This document shows positions 1-9,879 of a DNA stretch of 64,000 bases, one piece after another. The translations under genes were made by a program, and so were the position numbers. Where the stretch lies: positions 5,641,680 through 5,705,679 of the forward strand of contig OX246744.1 in assembly GCA_945910005.1 (NCBI GenBank), written 5' to 3'. Each line of letters opens with the position of its first letter. The first letter of the stretch is position 1. The stretch is from Isoperla grammatica (taxonomy: Eukaryota > Arthropoda > Insecta > Plecoptera > Perlodidae). The notes beneath the pieces were generated by a model. That model was not told the DNA's origin, made no database searches, and saw only the letters and a list, made by a program, of their open reading frames with translations.

Positions 1-247
1 CCATTTTCACAGAAGATTTATTTTACTCATGTTAAAAATCACCATTTAGAACCTTAAGCATGGGTAAGATAGGTATTAGAAAAGTGTTAAGCCTGGACTG
101 GAGTCCCAGTCAGAGCGTATAGCTCCTGAAACTATTGCCAACACCAAACGAAAAGTACGAACAAGTAAAAGAGTTTACAATTTAAATCTGTCTCATAGAC
201 AAAGTGTTTTTTTTTTTAGTTGTTGGAGGCTTTCACGACCCGTAGAT
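1..247. other. No supported gene; T-rich flank of a hairpin
   Basis: Unremarkable AT-rich sequence with a short T run at about 207-216 immediately before the hairpin. I see no coding signal and no RNA gene. Confidence 0.5.
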
Positions 248-356
248 GGGAACAGATTATTTTCTTCTGGGTTGTTTCGTCGTGTCGGTACAGAGTTTTG
301 AGTGAAAACTCTGTACCGACACGACGAATCAACCCAGAAGAAAATAATCTGTTCCC
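248..356. repeat. Near-perfect hairpin, 52-bp arms, 5-nt loop
   Basis: Left arm 248-299 and right arm 305-356 are reverse complements with a single mismatch (51 of 52), separated by the five bases GAGTG. T runs lie outside both arms (207-216 and about 362-375). The open frames of 63 and 84 codons that read through here simply reflect the symmetry. This could be a recent foldback or MITE, or a hairpin RNA source. No TSD is evident. Confidence 0.9.
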
Positions 357-789
357 AAAATGTTTTTTTTTTTTTGCCCTGCACAGTTCGTCAAGTCAAC
401 AGCGTTGCCCTCACGTGAAACACATTGTTGCTAGAACATCCACAATTAGTCGTTCTCTTTCATCAGAGCCATAGAAACCAGTGCAGCTATTATGTAATTT
501 ACAACGTCATGCAAAATGTACGGGTTACAAAAGTTTTAACTAGTCTAGTTCCGTTGTTAAATGTCCAATTAGTCATTTTAATATGACCTATTAACCCACA
601 CACAACAGTGGTAAATGCTCTTTCAAGACAGAGCGTCATGGCTTATTGTCTGACTATGCTTGAGGACCTCCTCCATTGTACGCATATATGTGTCAAGGAC
701 AAGAAGCTCTTAGACTCTAAACTGTGGTGATGAGGGGTAATAAGAGCTAATCTAGGCACTTAGAATTACCCCGTGTGCAGGTCAGATAG
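357..789. other. Intergenic stretch, nothing recognised
   Basis: After a T run that abuts the hairpin there is ordinary AT-rich sequence without a convincing open frame, TIR or tandem repeat. Confidence 0.4.
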
Positions 790-902
790 AATTAAATAAA
801 ATAAAATAAATAAATTCACATTAAGAGTCCACCCACTCAGTAACTAAACTGATTTGCAGTGGAGGACTTTAATTTAAAGTGACGAAACAAACCTTGTAGG
901 CT
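790..902 (-). mobile_element. tRNA-SINE family A, 3' tail fragment
   Basis: The AAATAAA-type tail and the tail block CACTCAGTAACTAAACTGAT, followed by the block ending in CTTGTAGGCTT, match the 3' part of full copies at 18082-18705 and 61971-62393. The match stops at about 902, exactly where the 117/118-bp tandem array begins. The fragment is therefore cut by the array or co-amplified beside it. Confidence 0.85.
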
Positions 903-2040
903 TCCTCAAACTCAGCCGAATGGGACATAACGCTCACCTTCATCGCACGGAATGTACATCAATATGTTCATACCTACCCCTATCCAATGGGGTGTTATAT
1001 TGAGTCTACAAACAGCCAAACCTCAAACTCAGCCGAATGGGACATAACGCTCACCTCCATCGCACGGAATGTACCTCAATATGTTCCTACCTACCCCTAT
1101 CCAATGGGGTGTTATATTGAGTCTAGCAAACAGCCAAACCTCAAACTCAGCCGAATGGGACATAACGCTCACCTCCATCGCACGGAATGTACCTCAATAT
1201 GTTCCTACCTACCCCTATCCAATGGGGTGTTATATTGAGTCTAGCAAACAGCCAAACCTCAAACTCAGCCGAATGGGACATGACGCTCACCTCCATCGCA
1301 CGGAATGTACAGCAATATGTTCCCACCTACCCCTATCCAATGGGGTGTTATATTGAGTCTACAAACAGCCAAACCTCAAACTCAGCCGAATGGGACATAA
1401 CGCTCACCTTCATTGCACGGAATGTACAGCAATATGTTCCCACCTACCCCTATCCAATGGGGTGTTATATTGAGTCTACAAACAGCCAAACCTCAAACTC
1501 AGCCGAATGGGACATAACGTTCACCTTCATCGCACGGAATGTACAGCAATATGTTCCCACCTACCCCTATCCAATGGGGTGCTATATTGAGTCTACAAAC
1601 AGCCAAACCTCAACTCAGCCGAATGGGACATGAATGTTCACCTCCATCGCACGCAATGTACAGCAATATGTTCCCACCTACCCCTATCCAATGGGGTGTT
1701 ATATTGAGTCTACAAACAGCCAAACCTCGAACTCAGCCGAATAGGACATAACGTTCACCTCCATCGCACGGAATGTACATCAATATGTTCCTACCTACCC
1801 CTATCCAATGGGGTGTTATATTGAGTCTACAAACAGCCAAACCTCAAACTCAGCCGAATGGGACATGACGCTCACCTTCATCGCACGGAATGTACAGCAA
1901 TATGTTCCCACCTACCCCTATCCAATGGGGTGTTATATTGAGTCTAGTAAACAGCCAAACCTCAACTCAGCCGAATGGGACATGAATGTTCACCTCCATC
2001 GCTCGGAATGTACCTCAATATGGTCCAGTGGGCCAATATT
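903..2040. repeat. Tandem array, ~10 copies of a 116-118-bp unit
   Basis: The word CTCAGCCGAATGGGACAT recurs at 911, 1028, 1146, 1264, 1381, 1498, 1614, 1732 (with one change), 1849 and 1966, spacings of 116-118 bp. Units differ by a few substitutions and 1-2-bp indels. The last unit decays at about 2020-2040. Because 117 is divisible by three, open frames of up to 148 codons with repeated peptides run through it; the 118- and 116-bp units change frame, so I do not call a gene. Confidence 0.95.
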
Positions 2041-2132
2041 CTGATCACGACCTGTTTCCGTTTCCCCCGAGGAGCTGAATGAACGGAACGAACCCCCTTT
2101 AAATGGAATCTTACACCGAGCTAACAGAGGGC

Positions 2133-2161
2133 GCTTACATCTTACATCTTACATCTTACAT
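2133..2161. repeat. (CTTACAT)4 microsatellite
   Basis: Four consecutive copies of the heptamer CTTACAT, flanked by unrelated sequence. Confidence 0.9.
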
Positions 2162-2660
2162 CGTAGCCCGAGGCGGCCGTATTAGAAACAAGATTGTCAA
2201 TCTCTAAAAAGACTCTTCTCGCACTCGCAGGAGATGTTATTTCATTCTCATATACCCTGATGTAATAAATGTTATGAACGACGTTTTTCAAAACAGATAA
2301 TAGTGTATTTTTTTGCGTGTGTAGGGGTTTTAACTGGAATCTCTCACGCGTTTTGTGTGACGCATAAATGATTATGAAAAATAATCTTTTTGGTGAATTC
2401 AGAAAGGTACACGGATTAAAATTCAAGTAATTGCAATTTAAAAATCAAAGTGAATTTAGAATTGCTGGTGGTTCAAAAATCGAGATTATTGTTATTTGGT
2501 CCTGGAGTTAAATTTTGTATCAAGAGTAATAATAAATTGTCGATACTTTGATTATTAAAGATGATCGTATTTATGCTTAAACTTCATATTTTTTTAAACA
2601 TGCTAATCGAGTCGATTGTTTTTTTCTTTCTAAAATAATTATCAGTCGTTTAATTGTTTA
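2162..2660. other. Intergenic, nothing recognised
   Basis: AT-rich sequence. A 94-codon reverse frame at 2142-2426 has no recognisable domain and ordinary composition, and I do not support it as a gene. Confidence 0.4.
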
Positions 2661-2684
2661 TTCTTGATTCCAATATAGAATATC

Positions 2685-2770
2685 CAGGGTTCGATTCACG
2701 ATTCGGGCAGTTTTTTTACTTTGAAACTTAAATCCATCTATACGAGAAAAAAAAACATGTGGTAAAAATA
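2685..2770 (+). mobile_element. Diverged tRNA-derived SINE fragment
   Basis: GGGTTCGATTCACGATTCGG resembles a T-arm/box B followed by GGGCAG and a T run, then ACTTTGAAACTTAAATC and a TATACGA block. The same order (box B-like word, GGGC, T run, GACTTT, AATCTAAAT, TATACGA) occurs at 54665-54780, which also has the GGTGACTTTGGAGCCGTC-type core of the main SINE family. It is a heavily decayed relative. Confidence 0.55.
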
Positions 2771-3339
2771 GTCCTTACAGAAAGGATTCCCACAAAAATG
2801 AATCACTTATTCAAAATATCGCAATACCTAGTTAAGTAGTTTTAGTCACCAAAAGATAGGAGCTGGATTGTCCGTGAGCATGTTTCCTAAGAAATATTAC
2901 ATTGATAAAGAGATACATTACTCAGTTATAAATTCTTATACCTGTCCTAATTCGGTGTAAAACACCAAGATTATATTACATTGTATTCACTGGGGACCAG
3001 AATTAGCTGCATAGATGCGGAAGTAGAAGGCAGCAAGTCAGCAACAATGCCCGCCCGCCTTCCGGCAACCCCTCAGAGTATGTGACCAGGGTGTTAGTAG
3101 CTTCCTTGAGTTTCTTTTATCTGTTGGTTTATTCCCGTCACATTCTTTCCCCCTCAGTCACGTGACTCAGAGATAACAGGGCAGCCAACAGTCACGTGAC
3201 TCTGAGATAACAGGGCAGCCAATCTCTAGGAGATGACTATAGGACGTTCACCGCTAGACAAAGCACTATGCTGTGTGACACTAGATATCAACGTTAGTAG
3301 TGGCTTATTCCCGTCACATTCACTTCCCCACACCGGCGT

Positions 3340-3410
3340 CACAATTGGGGGCAAGGGGGTGGGGGGGGGGCAAGGGGGCACGTTCCCCCCTCTAAATTTC
3401 AGGAAAATTA
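3340..3410. repeat. G-rich low-complexity tract
   Basis: Runs of G interrupted by CAAGGGGG, followed by a short C run. Similar G/C-tract sequence sits near the ends of TIR elements elsewhere in the window (29177-29692, 34075-34511), so this may be a decayed end of such an element. Confidence 0.5.
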
Positions 3411-3892
3411 CGGAATAGCAATCTTCTACAATAGGAACTTGTTTGCGCCTTCGGCAAAAAGACCACCAGCGGCCAAAGCTCAGCCTCAAACCCCCACGAG
3501 ATATTAAATTTAAATTTTTATTATTTATAATTATTATTAATAAGTACGTACTAATATCACTGTTCACTATTTTATTTTTAGGTTCCCCGACAAAATTTGA
3601 TAAAATTCTAAAGCAAGCTGTAATTTATTCTGGTCACACAAGTCTATGTTTTTGCGAATCTTATCCTCTTATCACTATTATCTCAACTGTGTTATTAAGT
3701 GCAAGATATTTAGAACCAGTTCTACCATGATGTTTGGACAGTGATAATAAATGCCATGTTTTCCCAGTGTACCTTCTACAAATAATTTTACAACTATTCA
3801 TCAATTAATAAGAATGTTACTTATGCGTATGGAAACGAAACATAAATGTGTTTAATAACACACACCAGGACTCATTAACCGGAAGATGATAA

Positions 3893-4094
3893 TATAAGTA
3901 AAAAATTGTTTCGGACAAACACGGTTAAATACATTCACGCACTACTCACCGCTTTATATTTCGGCAACATCCGTCGCCATCCTCAGACAGTTGCCTCGCG
4001 TCTGAGGATGGCGACGGATGTTGCCGAAATATAACGCGGTGAGTAGTGCGTGAATGTTTTTAACCGTGTTTGTCCGAACAATTTTTTACTTATA
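3893..4094. repeat. Long hairpin with 96-bp arms and hammerhead-like tip
   Basis: Arms 3893-3988 and 4000-4094 are reverse complements with a few mismatches around an 11-base loop. The right arm opens GTCTGAGGATGGCGAC and continues to GTTGCC then GAAATATA. So a CTGAGGA word is followed by a six-base stem (GGCGAC/GTTGCC, one G-T pair) and GAAA, the order of a hammerhead ribozyme core. Similar stem-plus-GAAA tips occur at 25408-25455, 40291-40730 and 43231-43473. Penelope-like retroelement termini are a plausible source. The ribozyme reading is only a hypothesis. Confidence 0.85.
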
Positions 4095-4099
4095 TAAAT

Positions 4100-4490
4100 G
4101 TGTTTACAAAATTGTCTAAATCGACTTATAATTCGTGTTTATGAGAAACAAATATACTCAAGTCACACGTTGCATTAAAAACAATATTCTTCCAGACCAT
4201 GCAGACATTTTTACCTTCGAGAAGGTTTCTTACATCGTGACTAGCGGCCATTTTTGTTCCGAGGGAGAACCAACGATAATACAGCCTTAATCACAACGAA
4301 ACAGTTACTTTGTATATCAAACTCTCGGTTTTCCACCGCGATTATGACTGGTATTATGACTTTCTGTTGAATACTGTTTGATTATGTTTGGTCACGATCA
4401 GTAACAACGTTCAGTCATATCTAGATTGAAACAATAACGTCAGACGAACGGGGAGTTCATAACACATTGATAAACGAGCAGTACAAGTGC
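4100..4490. other. Intergenic, nothing recognised
   Basis: No repeat, long open frame or RNA gene recognised between the hairpin and the G/C-tract array. Confidence 0.4.
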
Positions 4491-4497
4491 ACCATAA

Positions 4498-5545
4498 CTA
4501 GGGGGGTGGGGGGGAGGGGTTGAACCCCCTACCTCCCCCCCCTAGGAACTGGGTGATTTGGTCTATCTACCTACTTGATGTATAACTATATTTTCAGTAA
4601 TGTTTCATAATTATCTACCATATCAATTAGTTATAACTTCTTAACTAGGGGGGGGGGGAGTAGGGGGTTCAACCCCCCCCCCCCACCCCTCCGAACTGGG
4701 TGATATGGTCTATCTACCTATCAACCTACTTCATGTATAACTATATTTTCAGTAATGTTTCATAATTATCTACCATATCAATTAGTTATAACTTCTTAAC
4801 TAGGGGGGGGGGTAGGGGGTTCCACCCCCCCCCCACCCCTCCGAACTGGGTAATATGGTCTATCTACCTATCTACCTACTTCATGTATAACTATATTTTC
4901 AGTAATGTTTTATAATTATCTACCATATCAATTAGTTATAACTTCTTAACTAGGGGGGGGGGGGGTAGGGGGTTCAACCCTCCCCCCACCCCTCCGAACT
5001 GGGTAATATGGTCTATCTACCTATCTACCTACTTCATGTATAACTATATTTTCAGTAATGTTTTATAATTATCTACCATATCAATTAGTTATAACTTCTT
5101 AACTAGGGGGGGGGGGGGGTAGGGGGTTCAACCCTCCCCCCCACCCCTCCGAACTGGGTGATATGGTCTATCTACCTATCTACCTACTTCATGTATAACT
5201 ATATTTTCAGTAATGTTTCATAATTATCTACCATATCAATTAGTTATAACTTCTTAACTAGGGGGGGGGGGGGGGGGGTTAAAACCCTCCCCCCCCCTCC
5301 GAACTGGGTGATAAAGTATATCTACCTACTTCATGTATAACTATATTTTCAGTAATGTTTCATAATTATCTACCATATCAATTAGTTATAACTTCTTAAC
5401 TACTAGTGGGGGGGTTAGGGGGTTCAAACCCTCCCCCCCCCTCCTCCGAACTGGGTGATAAAGTTTATCTACCTACTTCATGTATAACTATATTTTCAGT
5501 AATGTTTCATAATTAATTACCATATCAATTAGTTATAACTTCTTG
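4498..5545. repeat. Tandem array, seven ~140-155-bp units with G-tract/C-tract hairpins
   Basis: TTAGTTATAACTTCTT recurs at 4627, 4782, 4932, 5085, 5240, 5382 and 5529. Each unit holds a G tract of about 8-18, TAGGGGGTT, a C tract, then CCGAACTGGGT, a CTATCTACCTAC run and a conserved AT-rich half. Length variation is mostly in the homopolymer tracts. The G and C tracts can pair as hairpins and the G side could form a G-quadruplex. No coding potential. Confidence 0.95.
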
Positions 5546-5904
5546 CACTTATATTTATCTGTGTTTAGAAAGAGACAACTTTGAATCTTCCGACAATACC
5601 AGTAAAGATATGAAAAAAATATCACTGTGATGTAACCAATACTATAATATTTTAATTGATTATTATATTGAAAAGAAATAAAATATATTGAAAATACTAC
5701 GATAATAAGGTTGTATATACCCTGCGAAACCCACGATTTTGTCACTTAAAATTGCTTTAAAACCCTTCAAAATTGTCAAAAACAAAACCAAAGTACATCA
5801 CCCTCTTGATAATTTACTGTTCTTTCTTGGGATAGTTTCTTTGTTCAAATAAACGCTTCCGTTTTTAACTAATTTATCTTTTGTAATGTTCTGTTGTGAC
5901 ACGT

Positions 5905-6110
5905 ACCTTTCACAATTAATAGATCCATACGAAAAACGGAAATATTCATAGGAAAAGAGCCACATTTATAAGAAAGATCATTAGATTCTAAGGGGATGTT
6001 TATTTTGGTTTGGTTTGTTAAAATTTTAAGCGATTTCAAAAGACCGAAATCCGTAGGGTAGGTTTGACAAAATCCGGTTTTATCGATAATGGATGGAGAT
6101 ATAACTATTG
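5905..6110. repeat. Dispersed repeat D1 (AAACGGAAATATT family), copy 1
   Basis: The block ACGGAAATATTCATAGG ... CACATTTATAAGAAAGA ... TTAGATTCTAAGG ... TTTTGGTTTG recurs in diverged form at 12940-13130, 36205-36385 and 41695-41880. Order and spacing are kept, so this is one old dispersed element of unknown class. A 124-codon reverse frame (5869-6243) crosses it but is not conserved in the other copies. Confidence 0.65.
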
Positions 6111-6189
6111 TAACGATGTAACGAAAGTTTGTTCCGTCTGGGCTCTGTTTTGAGATGGCTACGGTGTTTGAGACGATTTTGTGTGAGTG

Positions 6190-8050
6190 GGGGTGTGTGG
6201 TGGGGGGGGGGTTGTCTGGAGGCCACGACCGCAGGGCTACCAACCGTATGAGTTGCCCACCAGAGTTTTGCTTTGTTTAAACACGGCTATGCACGGAGAG
6301 TAATTAAAACCAACCCAAAGTTCAAATAAGGATTTTTTTGTAAAAAAAAAATTAAAGCTTGATGCATTCTCGTTTTTATTCCGTCCGATGAATGGAAAAG
6401 TTTTCAATTAAAACTATTTGTGAAGTTAATTCAGAAATTAAAGTTTATATTTGAAAGTTATCGTAGGATGAAGTTAGTTTAGTGTTAGGGTGCGTATTGA
6501 AATGTTGACGTCGATTTCTCAGACCAACATGGATAATAGACCGTTTTCTTAATTAATCTAGGATACTTAATTAAGTCAAAAGTTTACACGCCCAAAGCTC
6601 ATATTAACGTCCTATTTAAAAAAAGACCATCAACTCAAAATTATAATAAGGCATTATTCCTGGTTTATTATTATTTTAATGACATTTAACGCCTCTCTTT
6701 TATTATTAAATTACGTTCTACTTTAGAAGAAAATTTATATCTAGCATAACAAATATTGGCTGAACATTTCACACATAATCATGGAGGGAAAATGGGTCAC
6801 GTTATTAGGCAAGTTATCTACGAAACATTATTATTAATTTTGATGGAATTATTGAGTTTTAATTCTTTTCAAAGTTATCTCCCTGTTTTCGTTTTGTGAC
6901 GCTTTATCTATTTTATATACCACTAAACGTATTAAAAAATTAGATTTAATTTCTATACACAGAGCAGCAGAAGGTTGATGATAAGGCAACATCGAGCCAC
7001 AACCCTTGCTCGGAAGTTTCCTCGGCAGCCAACGTAGCAACGCTTCAGATTACTTCCTGTATCGACTCGAAGTATCGACTCAAAGTATCGACAAGGCATA
7101 ATCGAATCTCGACACGTTTTAAAATTTAGCTGTAACCATAGCAACTATGTCGGGACGGACGGAGAACCAATCTTTATATCGGCCATACGACAGCCTACGT
7201 CAATCAGTTGTTGGAGAAATGTTTTTTTTGCTCCATCTTTATGGCGTAGCTATATTGTAGAGCGTTTGGGGTGACGCGCTAGCTGTGAATATTCATTTAT
7301 TTATTACATATTCCTTTCCACGTATTTTACAATACTGAATACGGTATATACTGTTGAAAACAAAATAAAATGAAGAATGTAGGCTACATTATAGTAAAAA
7401 ATAATTTAAAAAAGAAAAAGAAAAGCGAAAATTTACAAAACCGTTTAAAATATAAACACTTCATTGTTATTGTTTTCCATACTGCATCACTTCAAAAGTT
7501 CCCATTTTATATTCTAGTTCATTTCCATGACAAATAGCTGTTACAACTGGATACAATGGTGAAAATTTGAATCTTTTATTTTTAAACTGTTTGAGTGTTC
7601 GAATATGACCAAAAAAAGGCGACAAGCTAAATTCACTCTTTATCATAATTTCCTACGTTGAAAATTGTACGAGACACCTAACTTAACATCTTTAAGGGAT
7701 TATTTTGAGCCCATCATTTGAACCTCATGTTTTTCTTAATCCGCAGCTAAAGCCGTTCAAATGGTATCTAACATGGGTCTCTAGCCTGGCGACCGGTCCA
7801 CATTGAAGACTCTGCCCAAAGAGGCAGTTTGCGTTGTCGGGACTGCGCAACGGTTTATGTCAGAAAATAAAATTGTTTACGCCAGAAAATATTATGTCCG
7901 AAGTCAGTTTTATGATGGGCAGCTTGACTGACCGTCTACGTTATGGCATATGAAATGTTTTCTAGAGAATTGGAGCAACGTTTGTAAAAATCTATGGTTG
8001 GCAATCAAACCAAACAGACTCATTGTTGTAAACGTCACATAATGCGTATG
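6190..8050. other. Intergenic, AT-rich; nothing firmly recognised
   Basis: Only a short G run (6202-6211) and a 14-bp motif GTATCGACTCRAA repeated about three times at 7069-7100 stand out. No supported gene. Confidence 0.4.
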
Positions 8051-8054
8051 GCGC

Positions 8055-8425
8055 TATGGGGAGCTTGCAATAACGTCATTTCCGGTATCGCACAGTGACC
8101 ATACTGAGGCACTCTGTAAACATTTGTTAACGTTCTTCCGACACTGCATTGTTGCAATATTGCAGATGTCCTTTGACTCACACATCATCTGTTTTCAAAC
8201 AAAGGTTTCGTATTATGACTGAAAACAAAACAAAATAAGAACGCGTAAACTCTATTTGAAGACAATCATTTTCAGGTGTTATCATTTTCTTGAACTTTTA
8301 CCTGCACACATCAATCTATACGGCTTGAAACTGTGATATTTCCTGGATAACCTTTGTATCAATTCTATTGACAGAACAAATATAAACAAGGAATGTGTAC
8401 CTCATAATGGCCGCCACGTGACATC
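8055..8425 (+). mobile_element. TATAGGG-family DNA element, end-truncated copy
   Basis: It begins at a TATGGGGAGCTTGC end and is collinear over about 370 bp with 13833-14192, which starts TATAGGGAGCTTGC. Both contain GCAATATTGCAGATGTCC and end GGCCGCCACGTGAC. Reverse-complemented, the right part matches the other terminus of the complete element at 38243-38610 (GTGACGTCAC and CTGTCAATAGAA blocks). It has no transposase and is non-autonomous. Superfamily not assigned. Confidence 0.8.
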
Positions 8426-8447
8426 TATTGAAAGCTACCTGTACCGG

Positions 8448-8547
8448 AGGCCACAATGTCTTGTGATTGGTAGTTCGATCATCGTTACAATATTGTTTCA
8501 GATGGCGTTCGATGCAAATATAACTGTTCTTCAACTCGGTTTGTTTA
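8448..8547 (-). mobile_element. TATAGGG-family element, first half, interrupted
   Basis: GGAGGCCACAATG ... TTTCAGATGGCGTTCGATG ... TTTGTTTATG matches the reverse complement of about 38470-38575. The continuation of the same element (TTTTGTCTCGAG onward) is found at about 9155-9355, after an inserted foldback and SINE. The two halves are collinear with the intact copy, so this is one element split by insertion. Confidence 0.85.
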
Positions 8548-8548
8548 T

Positions 8549-8717
8549 GCTTGTTGCACTACATGGACGTCGACGAGCGCCGAACGCCGGAAGTGGATGA
8601 TCCGACCAATCAGGGCGAAGCGGCGCTTGCAAGCGCCGAAATTGGTTGGTTCCAACTTCTTCGGATCATCTACTTCCGGCGCTCGGCGCTCGTCGACGTC
8701 CATGTAGTGCAACAAGC
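8549..8717. repeat. Foldback element, 57-bp arms, at the SINE 5' end
   Basis: Arms 8549-8605 and 8661-8717 match in 55 of 57 positions. The spacer is itself symmetrical, with the palindrome CGGCGCTTGCAAGCGCCG at 8622-8639. GC-rich relative to its surroundings. The right arm ends within two bases of the point where SINE homology starts, and the first ~20 bases of the usual tRNA-like head are missing. It either replaced the SINE 5' end or inserted there. Confidence 0.9.
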
Positions 8718-9150
8718 ATCCCTGCTTCCAATGCAGAAGGTCCCGGGTTCAAATCCCGGTTCAGGCAGAAGTTTTTTAACTTCTATTAAGGATTCAGTTC
8801 CATTATTTCTTGTCTTAGGAATAAGTAAACGGTGACTTTGGAGCCGTCCTAACAACGAAGCACTCAATAAATTCAAAGTTGTTCTGAATCGGCCTTGATG
8901 ATTCTGACCAAATACCTTAGTAACCATTTGTTCTGACATTTGTCCACAGGTGTTCGCACTGTCCAATCACTGATTCATGTGTTTCGTATTTGTCATATCG
9001 ATCTTTGATTGGTTATCGCTCGCTCGTCGATGGTGTTCGAAGCCTACAGGGTTGGTTTAGTCGCTTTAAATTAAAGTCCCCCACTGCAAATCAGTTTAAT
9101 TACTGAGTGGGTAGAAATGTGAATTTATTTTTTATTTATTTATTAACTAA
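8716..9150 (+). mobile_element. tRNA-SINE family A, nearly full length
   Basis: The head has GCATCCCTGCTTCCAATGCA and a box B-like GGTTCAAATCC. Then come the GAAGTTTTTTAACTTC hairpin, the core GGTGACTTTGGAGCCGTCC, the CCAATCACTGATTCAT block and the tail CTGCAAATCAGTTT ending in TTTATTTATTTATT. An internal duplication adds a second TTTGTTCTGACATTTGTCC-like segment at about 8900-8945. The 5' end abuts the foldback at 8549-8717, and the whole unit interrupts a TATAGGG-family element. Confidence 0.93.
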
Positions 9151-9154
9151 ACTA

Positions 9155-9355
9155 TTTTGTCTCGAGTTCTCTTTTAACCCTTTACAATAAAGTAGTATAA
9201 TAATCATCTTCGTAAACTATCGGAGGATATAGGTGGTAAAATGCTCATGTTTTGTTCTGGTAAGAATATTCGTCTTCTATTGACAGCTCAAATGTCAACA
9301 GAGATTTTCCTCTGCATATGGCTGATGTGACGTCACGTGAATACTCCCTATACCA
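9155..9355 (-). mobile_element. TATAGGG-family element, second half with terminus
   Basis: Collinear with the reverse complement of 38243-38450: TTTTGTCTCGAG, TCTATTGACAGCT, ATGGCTGATGTGACGTCACG, ending AATACTCCCTATA at about 9355. It completes the element begun at 8448. The intact terminus helps define the TIR as TATAGGGAGTATTCACG. Confidence 0.85.
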
Positions 9356-9369
9356 GGCGGTGAATCAGA

Positions 9370-9623
9370 CACTACGTTTATCAAGTGAACTGGGTTCAGA
9401 CTGACTTCAGTACGCACTGAGTTCGAAACACGTTTAGCAAGCATACCTTAATCCGAACCCCTCCTATATAACCCTATCCCTAATCCTGTTTTGAACCGGG
9501 CTAGATCGGCTTCTTAACAGAACTGAAATAAGCTCGAGCTGAGGTGTTTCAGTCGAACTCGGTGCGCTCTAAACTCGGCTCGTACCGCCAAGTGCGAGCC
9601 CAGTCCGCTTGATAAACGAAGTG
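9370..9623. mobile_element. Inverted-repeat element with ~28-bp TIRs
   Basis: CACTACGTTTATCAAG at the left pairs with CTTGATAAACGAAGTG at the right (about 24 of 28 matches over the ends). A second inner pair (GCACTGAGTTCGAAACAC and GTGTTTCAGTCGAACTCG) continues the foldback. No internal gene and no clear TSD. A non-autonomous DNA transposon is the simplest reading. Confidence 0.75.
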
Positions 9624-9852
9624 ATACACAAACGTGGACTATAATTTCACCAAAATACTAATCCAATCAACGTAGACGATTTCAAATGCAATAATTTACC
9701 ATAAACAAACATCGTCATCTTCCACCAAACATTTTAAACACTAGCAACCTCTCTCTATCAGTATATTTTGGGTGGCCACACCATATAATCCAAGCACGGA
9801 GCTAAGTAGCTACTCCATATTATCTGTATTCGCGTTGAAAGCCGCTCGCTCT

Positions 9853-9876
9853 CTATATATATATATATATATATAT
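9853..9876. repeat. (TA)n microsatellite
   Basis: About a dozen TA units followed by a short CA run. Confidence 0.9.
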
Positions 9877-9879
9877 ACA

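Noticed and set aside
1187..1633. 148-codon open frame with a repeated peptide
   Set aside because: It is produced by the 117-bp tandem unit being divisible by three. Units of 116 and 118 bp shift the frame, and the other frames are open for the same reason.
5869..6243. 124-codon reverse frame
   Set aside because: Overlaps dispersed repeat D1, and the frame is not preserved in the other three copies.
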